The notes under the pieces: generated by a model
What the model saw: only the letters and a program-made list of their open reading frames with translations
The model's database searches: none
What the model was told of the DNA's origin: nothing
Made by a program: the position numbers and the translations under genes
Part shown: positions 1 through 10,400 of the stretch, piece by piece
How the letters are laid out: each line of letters opens with the position of its first letter
How positions within the stretch are numbered: position 1 is the stretch's first letter
Origin: Symsagittifera roscoffensis
Lineage: Eukaryota > Xenacoelomorpha > Acoela > Convolutidae
Direction of reading: 5' to 3'
NCBI RefSeq assembly: GCF_963678635.1
Contig: NC_087067.1
Span: 6,924,647 to 6,988,646, forward strand
Length of the DNA stretch: 64,000 nt

Positions 1-189
1 GTTTTCAATTACAACTTGGTTGCTTAGTTTCTCACTTGAGTTTTTTCACACACATAAAACAATTCTGAGTTTTAACTTCTTCTCTTTCGTCACTCCTTTG
101 TTTCTCTTCTTTTCTTCGTTTAGAAATTCTAAAACTTCTAAAATCTTCTAACTTTCTTTCTTTTTGCCTCTTGTTCTTTCGACCGTTTG

Positions 190-1188
190 TCAATGTTCCA
201 TCTCTTCCTCCTGTGGCACTGACTCTGCACTTTCAGTTTCTGTGTCTTGCAACACATCGTTAGCTATTCTGACGCTGTTAGAAGCAGTCCTCCAATACTT
301 CTGCTCTTCTACCCTCTGTTTGCAACAAGGTAGGGGATCCACGTTAGATTCTCTGTTTCGGCAGAAGCTGTTGTGGAGACACAACGTCACGTTTCTCTCC
401 AAATCTTCCTTCAACATCTCTTCCTTCTTCTTTCCACTACGTTCACTCGTCCTGGAAATTCTCTTTACAGCGGTGGTCACTGCATTCCGATGAGTCACAA
501 AAGCTCGCTTGAAAGCTCCTGCTCCAATGTCCAGCTGATATCCACTGTATTTTTTGGCATTTTCGTACAACCATGCAGTCATGTTAGCTCTGAACCATGG
601 CATCAATCGTCTTCTTGCCCATATCTTTTTCACTTCCATCGGAATGTTTAGAATCTTGCACATTGTCTCAAAAAGATCTAAATCTTTTAGACAACCCAAT
701 TTCTGCAACTGTTCTCTCGTCGGTGCCTCCTGTCTATTGTTTTCTCTTACATGAGCCTCCAGCCATCGTATCGCCATCATAACTCCCACTATCACTATCG
801 TTATGGGCCGTGATGAGTCTGGTAAACCCATGGAGAGCAGCTCTCCAGAGTCCCAGATCAACACCAGATTACTACGCTCGGGATACCACCAGGTCTGCAG
901 CAAGCAGTGGCAGGGAAACTCGTCATGCGTCAACATGATGCTCCTCCAATTACGTTTTCCCGAAGCTTCCAGTAATGGTTCCACTTCCATCATCACTCGG
1001 TGGACTTCATCATTCTCGTCTACTGTATTGTAATCCGTAACGGTTGATTCTCTCTGTTTCTGTCTTTCAAAGTCACGAACAAGGCTAGTAGTTTTACAAT
1101 GGATACTTCCACTACTGCTCGGAGAAATTCCTTTATCAAGTAGTGAGAGACTTTCGGGTAGACTTTCGCCAAGAAGGATGCGGTCCAT
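190..1188 (-). pseudogene. 3'-terminal unknown domain of element A
   Basis: Open for 332 codons. I do not recognise a family. The segment from about 1,000 down to 350 is collinear with element B 40,760-41,450: both share a VEPLLEASG / LEPLLEASG block, a CHCL...WYPE block, an LFET.CK block, and W.R.R..PWFRA followed by LTHRNA. This shows that both copies carry the same 3'-terminal protein. It is rich in Trp, Arg and His and has no signal peptide or membrane segment that I can see. The first roughly 50 codons differ from B because A has lost the preceding 4 kb, so the true start is not visible here. The tail is Glu-rich. Confidence 0.55.
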
Positions 1189-1891
1189 CCGGCTCCTAAC
1201 CCTTCCAGCATGCTATCTGTCCGTTCAAAGCCTTCTTCCTCCTTCACTTCCTGGGTCCAGAAGATTTCCAGAGTAATCTGGCACATTCTGTTCACAAACT
1301 CAGCTGTCTTTTCTTCAGCATTTTCGATGTTCCTTCCTCCTTCATTCGATGTTCCTTCCTCCTTCAGCTTTCCTGTGTCAAATAGTTCTACTTCTAACTC
1401 ATCCAACCGCTCTTGGTAGACTCGATTCAACCAAGCCTGTCCTTCTATACTATCGAAGTGGATGCAGTCCGTGGTCAGCCTGGCCTGATCCATAGCTCTC
1501 AACTCATGTTCGATGTCCATGAGGATCATTCTTCCGGCATTCCTAACCCTTCCAGCATGCTATCTGTCCGTTCAAAGCCTTCTTCCTCCTTCACTTCCTG
1601 GGTCCAGAAGATTTCCAGAGTAATCTGGCACATTCTGTTCACAAACTCAGCTGTCTTTTCTTCAGCATTTTCCGCTAGGTTCGCCTCCTTTAACAAGTAG
1701 GCATGGATCTTCTTGATCATTACGGGGCCTTGCTCAGAAAAATCTGCACCCAATGCCGCTACTCGAGGACTTAGATGTAGCCACTGGTTGGCCTCCGGTT
1801 TGGTCCTCAAAACCATCGCCTCCAAATGAGCTCTAGTCTCCTGGGAATTTTTCCTTCTCGCTTTTCCACCTGTCACTTCCATTGCTCGGAA
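1020..1891 (-). pseudogene. Unknown helical protein segment, disrupted by templated duplication
   Basis: Two overlapping frames (1,526-1,882 and 1,020-1,529) encode a protein that continues the one at 1,892-2,836. The frame is interrupted by a TGA at 1,892-1,894, where element B has Trp. The segment matches B 36,040-36,500 (EFVNR.CQITLEIFW against RFVTEANEVIVGGFW, then a shared L.ALF/L.ALY block). Between the two halves lies a 201 bp piece copied from the SGNH gene plus a repeat of about 131 bp of the local sequence, so the reading frame is scrambled. No known domain is recognised; predicted character is mostly alpha-helical and charged. Confidence 0.5.
1195..1673. repeat. Local 131 bp duplication with 201 bp templated insert
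   Basis: The sequence 1,195-1,325 recurs at 1,542-1,673 in the same orientation. Between the copies, 1,343-1,543 matches 3,371-3,571, inside the SGNH gene of the same element, over its full 201 bp with no length difference. At the inner junction a roughly 20 bp motif beginning TTCGATGTTCC is itself doubled (1,323 and 1,346). The structure A-insert-A, with donor only 2 kb away, points to template switching during reverse transcription or to templated repair. Confidence 0.85.
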
Positions 1892-2836
1892 TCAAAAGTC
1901 ATTCGGCATCGCTATGACCACTCGATGGTCGTCGTCTATTCCCGGTTTAAGTTTGAGCTGTCGACTGAAATTGGACAGTTCCAACCCCAGCACCTCATCC
2001 AACACTAACATGTGCAGCGCATGGTCCTTGAATCCTCTCATCGCGTTCGAGATATCTGACCACACCGCAGGTAGTTCAGCCCTGAGTGGTCTCAAATACT
2101 CCATCTCTATCATGCGATTTGGAGCCGATATGATCACATCATATTTCCCTTCCGAGAGCAAGGTCACGATCGCATACACGAATTTCAATCCATCCGGGAG
2201 ACATGCATACCCCGGAGACAGCGCGAACACTACTCCCGGTGTCACCTTGGTGAACGATCCCTCCTTCGTCGAATCCAACACTTCACCCATTGATTCAAGG
2301 ATATCCTTTATCGCTGGCCACACAGCATTTTCTGCCGTTGTAGGATCTCTGAGTCTGCTCAGAAAACCTCTACTGTGTAAATGGTCATTGATGCCAGCAA
2401 ACACGATCGTGATTGGGTTCATGTCCGTCTGTCTTTGCACCCCTATAGCCAGAGATACGGCTTGCAGTAGGACCAGATCGACCGGTGCCAACATTATGAC
2501 ATCCGGCCGTAACAAAGACTTGGAAGTGTACACGAACTCTGAATTCGCTACTATCATAATCTTGGCCTTCCTCATTTCTGCTTTGTCTTACGCGGCAAAG
2601 ATGGTCTCATATCTCTTTATTGCTTTCAATCCGCCGTACGTTTGGACGTCACCATCTTGACTCACTTGTTTCGGGTATATTCTATCTTTCACATGACCTG
2701 GGGGTGAGCTCAACTGACTGAAAACCTTCACATGTTGTCCGATCGGCGCCCTTGTTACCAGAAATCTTCCAGGTCTCTCTTCTCGATTCCCTTCATCATG
2801 ATTCAACCTCACGTCCTGCAATGGTCTTGCGTTCAC
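1892..2836 (-). pseudogene. Second esterase-like (GxND) protein segment, element A
   Basis: One frame with an internal TAA (2,588-2,590). The residues following the ATG at 2,575 include a hydrophobic strand ending in a Ser (IMIVANSEF), then a second strand ending in FAGINDHLHSRG, and later a DDDH motif. In element B the same positions read VAGSDF, FAGMNDHLHAAG and RDDH. The strand-then-G.ND layout resembles blocks I and III of SGNH hydrolases, so this could be a second, divergent SGNH-like fold. I infer this from motif order only; it could also be an unrelated Rossmann-like fold. The frame ends in a TGA where B has Trp, so the protein originally ran on leftward. Confidence 0.35.
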
Positions 2837-3240
2837 TGTCCCATTGTGTTATTAGAGGGCAGTCCCTCTAGGTCAGCAAATCTCAAGGCCGTCGTGGAGC
2901 TGAAAGTTATGCCAGCGGCTATTAACCAGTCTTCGCCTGTTACCGAGTACAGTCTACTGACGGATAGCCTCGCTCCATTCAGCATCCTCCTGGCATCCTC
3001 GATGAAGCTCACCCTCTGGAGATCCAGCTTCATTAGTTCGTCCTTGTACACATGCCAGGGAGATGGTATGGGTCTTGACCACATCAACGAGCCTCTATCC
3101 GGGCGTCTCTCCTCTCGACTGGTACTTGTCGTCTCCGATCTCGTGTCTGATCTAGACGTGCTAGTTGCCTCTTCCATTGGGTTGACAGGCCCTAGTCTTC
3201 TCCTAGGATGAATGGTCCTCCTCACCGGCGCTTCTCCCAA
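2833..3240 (-). pseudogene. Arg/Ser-rich linker region after SGNH domain, element A
   Basis: A 135-codon frame just downstream of the SGNH C-terminus, overlapping it by 19 bp and shifted in phase. The first 60 residues are rich in Arg, Ser and Thr and look disordered. The rest is helical, with a KDELMKLDL...EDARRML segment and a later EDWL block. Loosely similar material follows the SGNH domain in element B (34,600-35,129: KELDWEYLE... and CVDWL). It probably forms part of the same polyprotein as the SGNH domain, joined in the intact ancestor. No known domain is recognised. Confidence 0.4.
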
Positions 3241-5141
3241 TCGATCCTGAACGTCTGTCCTTTGATTTGACCTGGTTCGCTGGAGCTCTGTGGTCTGTAG
3301 TTCGTGACGGCCGGGACCGTCTCCAAGCGTGTTTCCAGGCTAGGAGGCACAAAGGTGGTAATCACCGTGTCATTCGATGTTCCTTCCTCCTTCAGCTTTC
3401 CTGTGTCAAATAGTTCTACTTCTAACTCATCCAACCGCTCTTGGTAGACTCGATTCAACCAAGCCTGTCCTTCTATACTATCGAAGTGGATGCAGTCCGT
3501 GGTCAGCCTGGCCTGATCCATAGCTCTCAACTCATGTTCGATGTCCATGAGGATCATTCTTCCGGCATTCCGACTTGCGAGATTCCTCAAGATATTATTC
3601 CACCTGACGACTCCTTCGTTGTGCCTTCTCCCTGCTGCTGTCAAGCTCCTAGTGCAAACGGTCAGTACCGCGCAGTTGAATTTCTTTCAGAGAGTAGTAA
3701 ACAAGCACACCATCATTGATTCCCATAGTGCTTCCTGCTCATCCGAACCTCTAGAGATGTCATTCGTTCCAACCAGGATCATCACTTTGGGGATCCTCCC
3801 TGGATTCATTAGTTCCACCATCCGATATAACTGGGCTATCGTCGCGCCTCCGAACGCCATCACCTTGGTGACCCAAGAGGTCCCCAAATTCGATAGTACT
3901 CTGACTAAGCTGTCTCTCAGTATCGGATGTGATGTCCCCAGTGGCGGTTGTTGCAGGTTTACTGCCGGGTTCCAAGTCGCTCGATTGAAGCAAGCTCTCG
4001 GATCTGTCTCCGGAACTCCCGTGAAGTTATATCTCAATTGATTATTCTTTTGTACGTCTATTACACGTGGCACTTTCTTCGCTGGCATCTTCTGTATTCT
4101 TCTCTCTGGGGCCTTAGAGCTCCCCATTAGTGGCGTCGTGTCGTTTATTCCCTGTCTGATCACGGTCTGGGAGAGTCTTACTCTGCCCGTGTCGTCGATC
4201 GTTCCATAGGGTGCAGTCACCCTGGAACCTGGTGCATTCTTGTTGGCGACCAGTCGTCCAGCTGTCTCTATCAGCTTCCTCACCGTTTGTTCCACGACGG
4301 TGTCATCCAAGGTGTCACTAGGGTCCGGGATTGTCACTCGATCTGTTGCTGTCGGGAGCCGTGTCTCCGTTGTCTGACTCATTTCTCGAGGCGTCAAGAG
4401 CTCCATCGGGGACTGCCCACAAGGAATACTCCTTGCGGGTATCACCTTCTCCACGGCCGTTGTCAGCGCCCTACGTTCCGATCGCTCCTTGTAGTCCTGC
4501 CTCAAGCACTCAATTTCTTCACCCTGCTTTTTCTTACAGTCTTCGAACAATCTCTTCCACATGTCTCTGTCGTCCTCCGCAATGAGCATGGTCTTAGTCA
4601 CCTCGTCCAGCTCCCTTTTTGTCCTTTCGAGTTCGTCCTTTATCCCATCCAGTTCTTGCATGGTTTGGTTCGTCTGAACTTTTTGTTCTACTTTCGCCCT
4701 CTTTGGTGGCACAGCTGCTCTCAGTGGTGAACCAGACGAGGCAGCCTCGCTGTTCATCTCCTGATGCATTCTCGTCAGCTCGGGTTTGGGCTTGGAGGGT
4801 ATAGGCATTTCACCTGATTGGTAAGTCCTAGAACTTCCCAATCCAGGCTCATTCGCCAAGTCACTCCCTGAGAGAGCCCCGTTTCTCCACCTCATCACTC
4901 TCATGTTCGGGCGATCTAGTACTCCCCTCTCTCCATATGCTGCCATCAATAGGACTTCCGTGGGGCGGTCCCCACGGTTGTCATGCCCCAAGATGTGTAT
5001 CAGGGCGGTCAGCAACATGACTACCTCTGGTTCCTCCAGAGCGAAGTCTCGATCCATTAGCCGACGATAGATCGCTTCTATCATCGGTCCTACATATGCC
5101 TCTGCCAGGTCCATCAATTCATCCAAGTTGAAATTCTCCAT
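3222..5141 (-). pseudogene. SGNH/GDSL hydrolase-like protein with coiled coil, element A
   Basis: The ATG at 5,141 opens 484 codons; a TGA at 3,687-3,689 interrupts, and the same frame continues to 3,222. Residues 1-120 hold a conserved N-terminal domain shared with B. A coiled coil follows at about 165-240, then a disordered stretch, then an SGNH fold. Block I reads RDSLVRVL (about residue 408; the Gly of GDSL is Arg), block II FGG, block III LVGTNDISRG (about 456). After the stop, block V is TTDCIHFDS with the catalytic D..H pair. The family hydrolyses esters of lipids, sugars or acetylated substrates; the substrate here is unknown. The gene lies 378 bp after pol, in its own frame, so it probably needs a separate mRNA. 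Confidence 0.7.
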
Positions 5142-5518
5142 ACTGTTCTTCAGATTCGATTTGATTTGATTTCAAGGTTTTGACTCAAGAGAGCAATTAA
5201 ATGATCAATCAGGATCTAGAAAAGAGGTCACGAATATCACATTTGTCAGTTTCATCTTAACTTCTTGTCAAAATTTACTTAAAAACAGTCAGATAAAAAG
5301 ATTTTTATCCTAAAATTTATTAAAATCAATCGGTCTCTAAAATTTTGGAATTCGACCTAAGATTGGACAGTCCAAACTTTGGATCTAATCCTAAGATCGT
5401 CATTCAGTTGTTCATGGTCACTAACCCCTTCTTACCCAAGAACTTAATAACATAACACATAACATAACATACATATCACACATATCACACATATCACACA
5501 CTACACACAACTTAGTCT
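5142..5518. other. Spacer between pol and the SGNH gene, with CATATCACA microsatellite
   Basis: AT-rich spacer with no open frame of note. A short tandem array of ACATAACAT- and CATATCACA-type units lies at about 5,448-5,500. The position suits a promoter or splice acceptor for a subgenomic message carrying the SGNH gene, but I see no clear polypyrimidine-AG just upstream of the ATG on the minus strand. Confidence 0.5.
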
Positions 5519-6030
5519 TTAGCCTAACACCCTCTCGCACGTCACTCGGCCTATAATTAAGTAATATTTCTTATGTAAATATACTTGTATATTAGTATCA
5601 GAGAATATCACGTGTACAAGCGCGTACAATTCCCGAGGATGCAGTAGTCCTCTGTTTGGATCGTACACTGGAAGCGAGAGTTCCTTCACGTCCATTTCCA
5701 CGGGGAAGTCCCTCAACTTCGTCAAGGACAAGACTAGGTTCTCTGGGTCCACGTGCTGCTTCTCCGTCGCCCTCGTTACCAAGAAGCACAGGTATTTTAC
5801 CGGTATCTGTGACGCCGCCGGAGGTAAGGCCGCTACGCCCCCTACCCCTGGTCTTTGCTTCCATAGGAACTCTATGTTTTTTTATTCTCTTTTAAAATCT
5901 GCCGCTAACGCTGTCCTAAAACTCATGTCTGCTGTGATTGCTATCGCACATGTTCTATTTGTGAGTATGAAATCACTGTCTGTTAGTATTATGTTACTTG
6001 AATATTCATTTGGTAAGTTAAAATATGACT
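5519..6030 (-). pseudogene. Macro-like (ADP-ribose-binding) domain at end of pol, element A
   Basis: The integrase frame runs into about 170 residues patterned like a macro domain of the TARG1/Poa1 type. It shows a strand then ITADMSF.TALAADFKR, then G.GGVAALP, then a KYLCFLVTR strand followed by DPENLVLSLTKLRDF, then LPVYDPNRG and a final VIF..TNIQVYL strand. A TAA at 5,882-5,884 interrupts where B has Tyr; the same frame then continues to 5,519. Macro domains bind or hydrolyse ADP-ribose and its conjugates. The Gly-rich loop carrying the catalytic Asp of TARG1-type enzymes is not conserved (DPNRG instead), so binding or a structural role is more likely than hydrolysis. The assignment is by eye; a profile search would settle it. 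Confidence 0.55.
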
Positions 6031-8248
6031 CAACTACCCTCACTATGTCAGGTTTCTTAGGTTCTTCGCCTGTTTCTGCTTCTAAGTCTCCTGTCTCTCT
6101 TGCTATTCTTAATTTTTTTATTATCAAATTTTCAGTGTGGGTAAGTCCTACCTCCACTCCCCGGACAAAAATACCCATCGACGTCCCCGTCGATCGCATA
6201 CCGGGTATCGGATCGAGATTGGAAGCCGGAATGAGTAGTCGCCCTTCCTGGGCAGCCCAGGAAGGATCATCTCGTTCGGTCTTCATGTATCTTATGCTTT
6301 CACAATCTACTTCTTGAATCGTGACACTGGTCTCCTCTGGGTCCGACGTCATTTCGTTCAGCCATTCTAAGACACGCCGGTTCGTCAAGTCTTGTTCATA
6401 TGAATGCTGTTGCTCGTCGTCGAATTCTACCTCGGGTTTCGACCGGTCGTCGACCCACTCATCGTCGTGATCATCGACTATGTCGATGTATTGCGACACA
6501 GTTATTTCTTCTAGACCCACTACTTCTTCCACTATCTTCTTCAGATCTATCCTATCCACTACAAAGTCGTCACCGTTAGGGTTATATTTCTTTCTGGGTC
6601 TTGTCTCGTCCGTCTGACGAGTCTGTATCGTGAACGGAAGATCTGGTTCCAAATTCTTGGGAACCTCCATTTGTTCGGGATCCTGCCAATTCTCCTCTGC
6701 ATAGGGTAAGGTTTCATCGTCCGCTTCGATCACCTCGTTTGGATCCAGGTCCAGCGGTGTATTCGTTCCTTCCTCCACGACTTCTTTTCCATCGTTCTTC
6801 TCCCTGGTGCCCTTCTCGTTGACCTCACAAGCAGGATCCATCATTAGATAATCCCCTTCTTCCAAGTCTGCAGGTATACACCAGTCTTCTGTCGATGGAT
6901 TGTGTGGCTTAATGTTTTCGTAATGAGCGGCTCGGCCAGTACTCAGTCTATAAAAGCGTCCCTCCTGATGCACTTCCGTAATCATGAAGGGTCCCCTCCA
7001 CTTTTTTAGGAGCTTTTTCGTTCTTTTCGGTAGTATAACGTTCTGAAATACCCATACGTAATCCCCCACCGAGTAAGCTTTTGCACCAGCTGCTTTCTTG
7101 TCGAATTTCTTTCTCTGCCTTGCCTGTGCTTGCTGAGTATTTCGTCTACATAAATCGTTCAACTCCTGTTGACGTCTGATCACATCCCTCACGTAGACCT
7201 GTGGAGACGTTTTCTTTCCCTCATACTCTGGGTAGAAAAAGGTTAAGGGTAAAGACTTCTCGTGTCCAGTTAGCATCATGTGTGGACTAACTCCAGTGGT
7301 GGAGTGTTGCGTGCTATTATAGGCTCCCATCACCTGTGGAAGGTATCTGTCCCAATCGGTCATGTACCTGGAACAATATACTCTCAGCATCGACACTAAC
7401 GTCCTATTCTGTCTTTCCATTAAGCCATTCGTCTGGGGGTGGTATGTCGTGGAGTGAGCCTGAGCAACCTGTGAGCGTCTCATAAGCTCTTTCGTAAGCT
7501 CTCCTACGAAAGCTGTTCCATTATCCAATTGAAACGTAATCGGACAACCATGTCTCGCTATCCGCGTATTGATCAGGTGGTCGCATGTCTCTTCCGCCGA
7601 GGTAGTTATGCAGGGCACGGCCTCTGCATACTTCGTGAAATGATATATCATGACCAACACCTGATTATAACAACTGTCTGTCATGCATATCTTTTGGTGA
7701 TCTATCTGCACCACCTCGTTGAATTCAGACGACTCGATCGATTGTAAAGGAAATTGCAACTTCCTTGGATCCTTGACCTGTTGGCATGACAGACATGCTG
7801 TTACCCACTTCTCGCATGCCTTTTTCATTCCATGCCACTCGAAGCGCTTCAGGATCCTCTGATATACTTTGTCGATTCCCTGATGGCCCATCTGATCATG
7901 CGATCTGAATAATAGTTCTGTCTGATAGAGTTGCGGCAACACTATCGCGTTATACTTGTATAGGACTCTGTCTTCTTCTCTTCTTTTGCAAGCCACAATC
8001 CCGTCCTTGTTCAAATATAACCTCCCTTCCTTCTGCATGAAGTACTGTCTCAGGAGACGATAACTGTCTTCCTCGAGGTCCCCTTTATCCGGAGAACCAT
8101 TCTCGATCCACCTTTTCAGGTTGCTTGTCATGCGATCATTTCTTTGCGCCCTTAGAAGATCCGAGAGTCTGTATCTCGCCTTCAAGTACGTCTTCATGAC
8201 CCTCATCTGACTATTGAGCTCATTGGGCTGGTGTGTGTCTTCCTCCAT
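5882..8248 (-). pseudogene. Integrase with long C-terminal extension, element A
   Basis: 788 open codons. The HHCC zinc module is present (HDQMGH ... CLSCQ, about residues 115-155). The catalytic core has QIDHQK (first Asp), LDNGTAF (second Asp) and LMERQNR (Glu), so D,D-E is intact. A GPY/F module follows (WRGPFMITEV, about residue 425), then roughly 250 acidic, probably disordered residues, then the start of the macro-like domain. Tyr replaces the Asp that B has in the strand after the first catalytic Asp (IYHFTKY against IDHFTKL). The enzyme inserts the cDNA into the genome. The upstream TGA at 8,258-8,260 and the downstream TAA at 5,882 break the frame. Confidence 0.9.
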
Positions 8249-8257
8249 CTTAACGCA

Positions 8258-8671
8258 TCAAATCTTTGCCAGCGGCTGTGTTTCTTGCTTGAACGGCTGA
8301 AGATCAGTCCTGACTACCTCTTTTTGTGGCAACAGACTTATCGAACGTTTCGATACCGCTATTGTCTCCAAATCATCCGCTGCGTTGTCAAAGACTCTAT
8401 CGCTTGGTATAAGGTAGCGATCACTGTCAGGATCCTGGTACACCTCTCTGTCCAGATCCCTTGCAAGAGTTTCCACTAGTAGTGTGTGGATCGCTAGTTC
8501 GGACAGTTCTGATCCCGAGCTCGAGTTTCTGTCTGAATAGGTGTCAATTTCTGAGTTTCGGGAATTGTCATCTGTTGAAGAGGTTGTGATGGAGTCTGCA
8601 CGCTCCTCCAGATCATGTCTGTGCCTTCTCCGCATCCATCTGAACTCCCCGGACATCAGGAAAGTTTTCAT
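8258..8671 (-). pseudogene. Acidic linker between RNase H and integrase, element A
   Basis: 137 codons in the same frame as RNase H and integrase. A TAG (8,672-8,674) precedes it and a TGA (8,258-8,260) follows. The content is Ser/Asp/Glu-rich with a conserved LETIAVSKR block that matches LEKIAVSRK in element B (27,810). No catalytic motif is visible. In the intact ancestor this was a linker of the Pol polyprotein. It is unusually long for a Ty3/gypsy RNase H-integrase tether. Confidence 0.65.
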
Positions 8672-9790
8672 CTATCTCAGATTCCCCGGCAAACTTCCTT
8701 GTCCCGGGTGTTGACCTTGTACTCGCTGGCCCTTCTCATCATTCGTCTCCCCGGACAAACAATCTTGCAGCAGTTTTTGTTCTACCTTCTCACCTTCTCT
8801 ATCCTGGTCCACAAAGGTAACGGTTTTCCTTCGCGTACTGCTCCCCTGTTCTTTCCGTCCGTAAGAAGTACTGGTTAAAACCTCGTGTGGTATTGAGGAT
8901 ACTAGTTGCTGAACTATTGTCCTACAATCCCTCTCGTTCTCTTCTTGTTGTCGTCTGGACGGTATGATCTTCACCTTCTCCCTGATTGTTAGTGAAGCCA
9001 CTGCTGCTGTCCACTCGGGGTCATCTCTGGTCACTTCTCTTTCTAACAATCCACTCAGCATCCGCATCACTTGCGGTGTGACCTGCACCGTTTTATCCAA
9101 TAATGAGAGGCTGTTTATGTTCATGCGAGAGAGTTCTTGTTGGACCAGGTTTGAGCGCAGCAACAGATCCAAGGGGACCGGGTCCTCCTTGGATAGGATC
9201 TTTATCTCGGCTGCTTTCTCTACAAGTAACTCAGGATGCCCTGGAATTGGATGTCCAGACTTATCCAACCATCTCGTTAAGGGAAGCGCTTTGTAAGTTT
9301 CTTTGTCCAGAAACGAAAATCCTTCCTTTATTTCTGCCTGATTGGCTTGCTTCTGCTCCAATCTTTCATAGAACTCAGTTTTTTTGCTGAGGCTGTCAGC
9401 ATTCTGGTGTTTATCACGCATCCTGTGTTCGATTATCATATGGTAGCCATCCAATCTTACTATCCATCTACCAATATTACTCTGATCCATCGAGTAGGTC
9501 TTCAACCAGGATAACGCTCTGTTGTCTACGCGTAACTTAAAGGGAGCGCTCCCCAAGTATGCGCGGTATTTTTCCACAAATGTGACTACTGCAAACATTT
9601 CTGCTTTTGGTGCGCCATATTCCATCTCAGTGTCACTCAAGACCTTGCTGCCGTATGCAATGGGACGGAGAACCGTTCTTCCATTCCATTCTTGCTCCTG
9701 ATGCAATATTCCTGAGATGGCTACTACTGATGCGTCTGTGTCAAGAACATACATGCCCTTTTCTGTAGGCATGCCGGTAGTAGTTGGCAA
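8672..9790 (-). pseudogene. RNase H domain and downstream linker, element A
   Basis: 372 open codons. The RNase H domain covers about residues 10-140. It has VLDTDAS (Asp), APKAEMFAV (Glu), LRVDNRAL (Asp) and KHQNADSLSK (His/Asp), in the usual Ty3/gypsy order. A long charged linker to the integrase follows. The domain degrades the RNA strand during reverse transcription. It joins RT across a deletion: the roughly 55 residues between the RT palm and RNase H that B retains (26,495-26,640) are missing here, together with a phase change. All catalytic acids remain. Confidence 0.85.
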
Positions 9791-10400
9791 AACTTAGGAA
9801 GCTCAGGAGCTGTGTGTCCGTTCTTGGAGCCTTCCATGTCAACACTGCTTCTACTGCTCTCGGGTCCGGCCTCACACCATGACTGTCCACCATTCTTCCC
9901 AGGTACTTGATTGAATCTCTAAGGATTTCACATTTCGATGGTTTGCACTTCAAGCCTGCTCTTTTTATGCATCCAAAGACCTCATCGAGCCAATCAATAT
10001 GGTCTTCCGGGGTTGGTGTCGCTATGAACACGTCGTCCACGTAACACATCACAAGGTTCCCGTACTTCTTTGTCACTATGGTCAAAGCCTGAGCCATCAG
10101 TCTTTGAAAAGTGGCCGTTGCGTTGCACAAGCCGAAGGGCATCCTCTTCAACTGGTACAACCCTAATTCGCACGCGAATCCGGTTTTCTCTCTATCCTTC
10201 TTCCACAGAAGGACCTGCCAGAAGGCAGAACCCAAGTCCAATGTGGTGAAGAACTTGGCATCACCAAGCTTAGAGAGGCTCTCGTCTATTCGCGGTATCG
10301 GGTACGCATCTTTTATCGTTACCGCGTTCAAGTAACGAAAGTTGCAACAAAACCTAAGCTGCCCCCTTTCTTTTTCGCCATTACTACACCGCAAGCCCAT
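9741..10400 (-). pseudogene. Reverse transcriptase palm, element A
   Basis: 219 codons covering RT fingers and palm. The first catalytic Asp lies in TTLDLGSAFWQ, the substrate-binding loop is LPFGL-like (MPFGLCNATATFQ), and the active-site box is YVDD at 10,032-10,043, followed by KCEILRDSIKYLG. These are standard Ty3/gypsy RT motifs. The frame differs from the preceding protease-RT frame, with the shift near 10,340-10,390. It ends after FANYYR, where about 165 bp of the RT thumb/connection are deleted. RT copies the element's RNA into cDNA. Confidence 0.9.
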
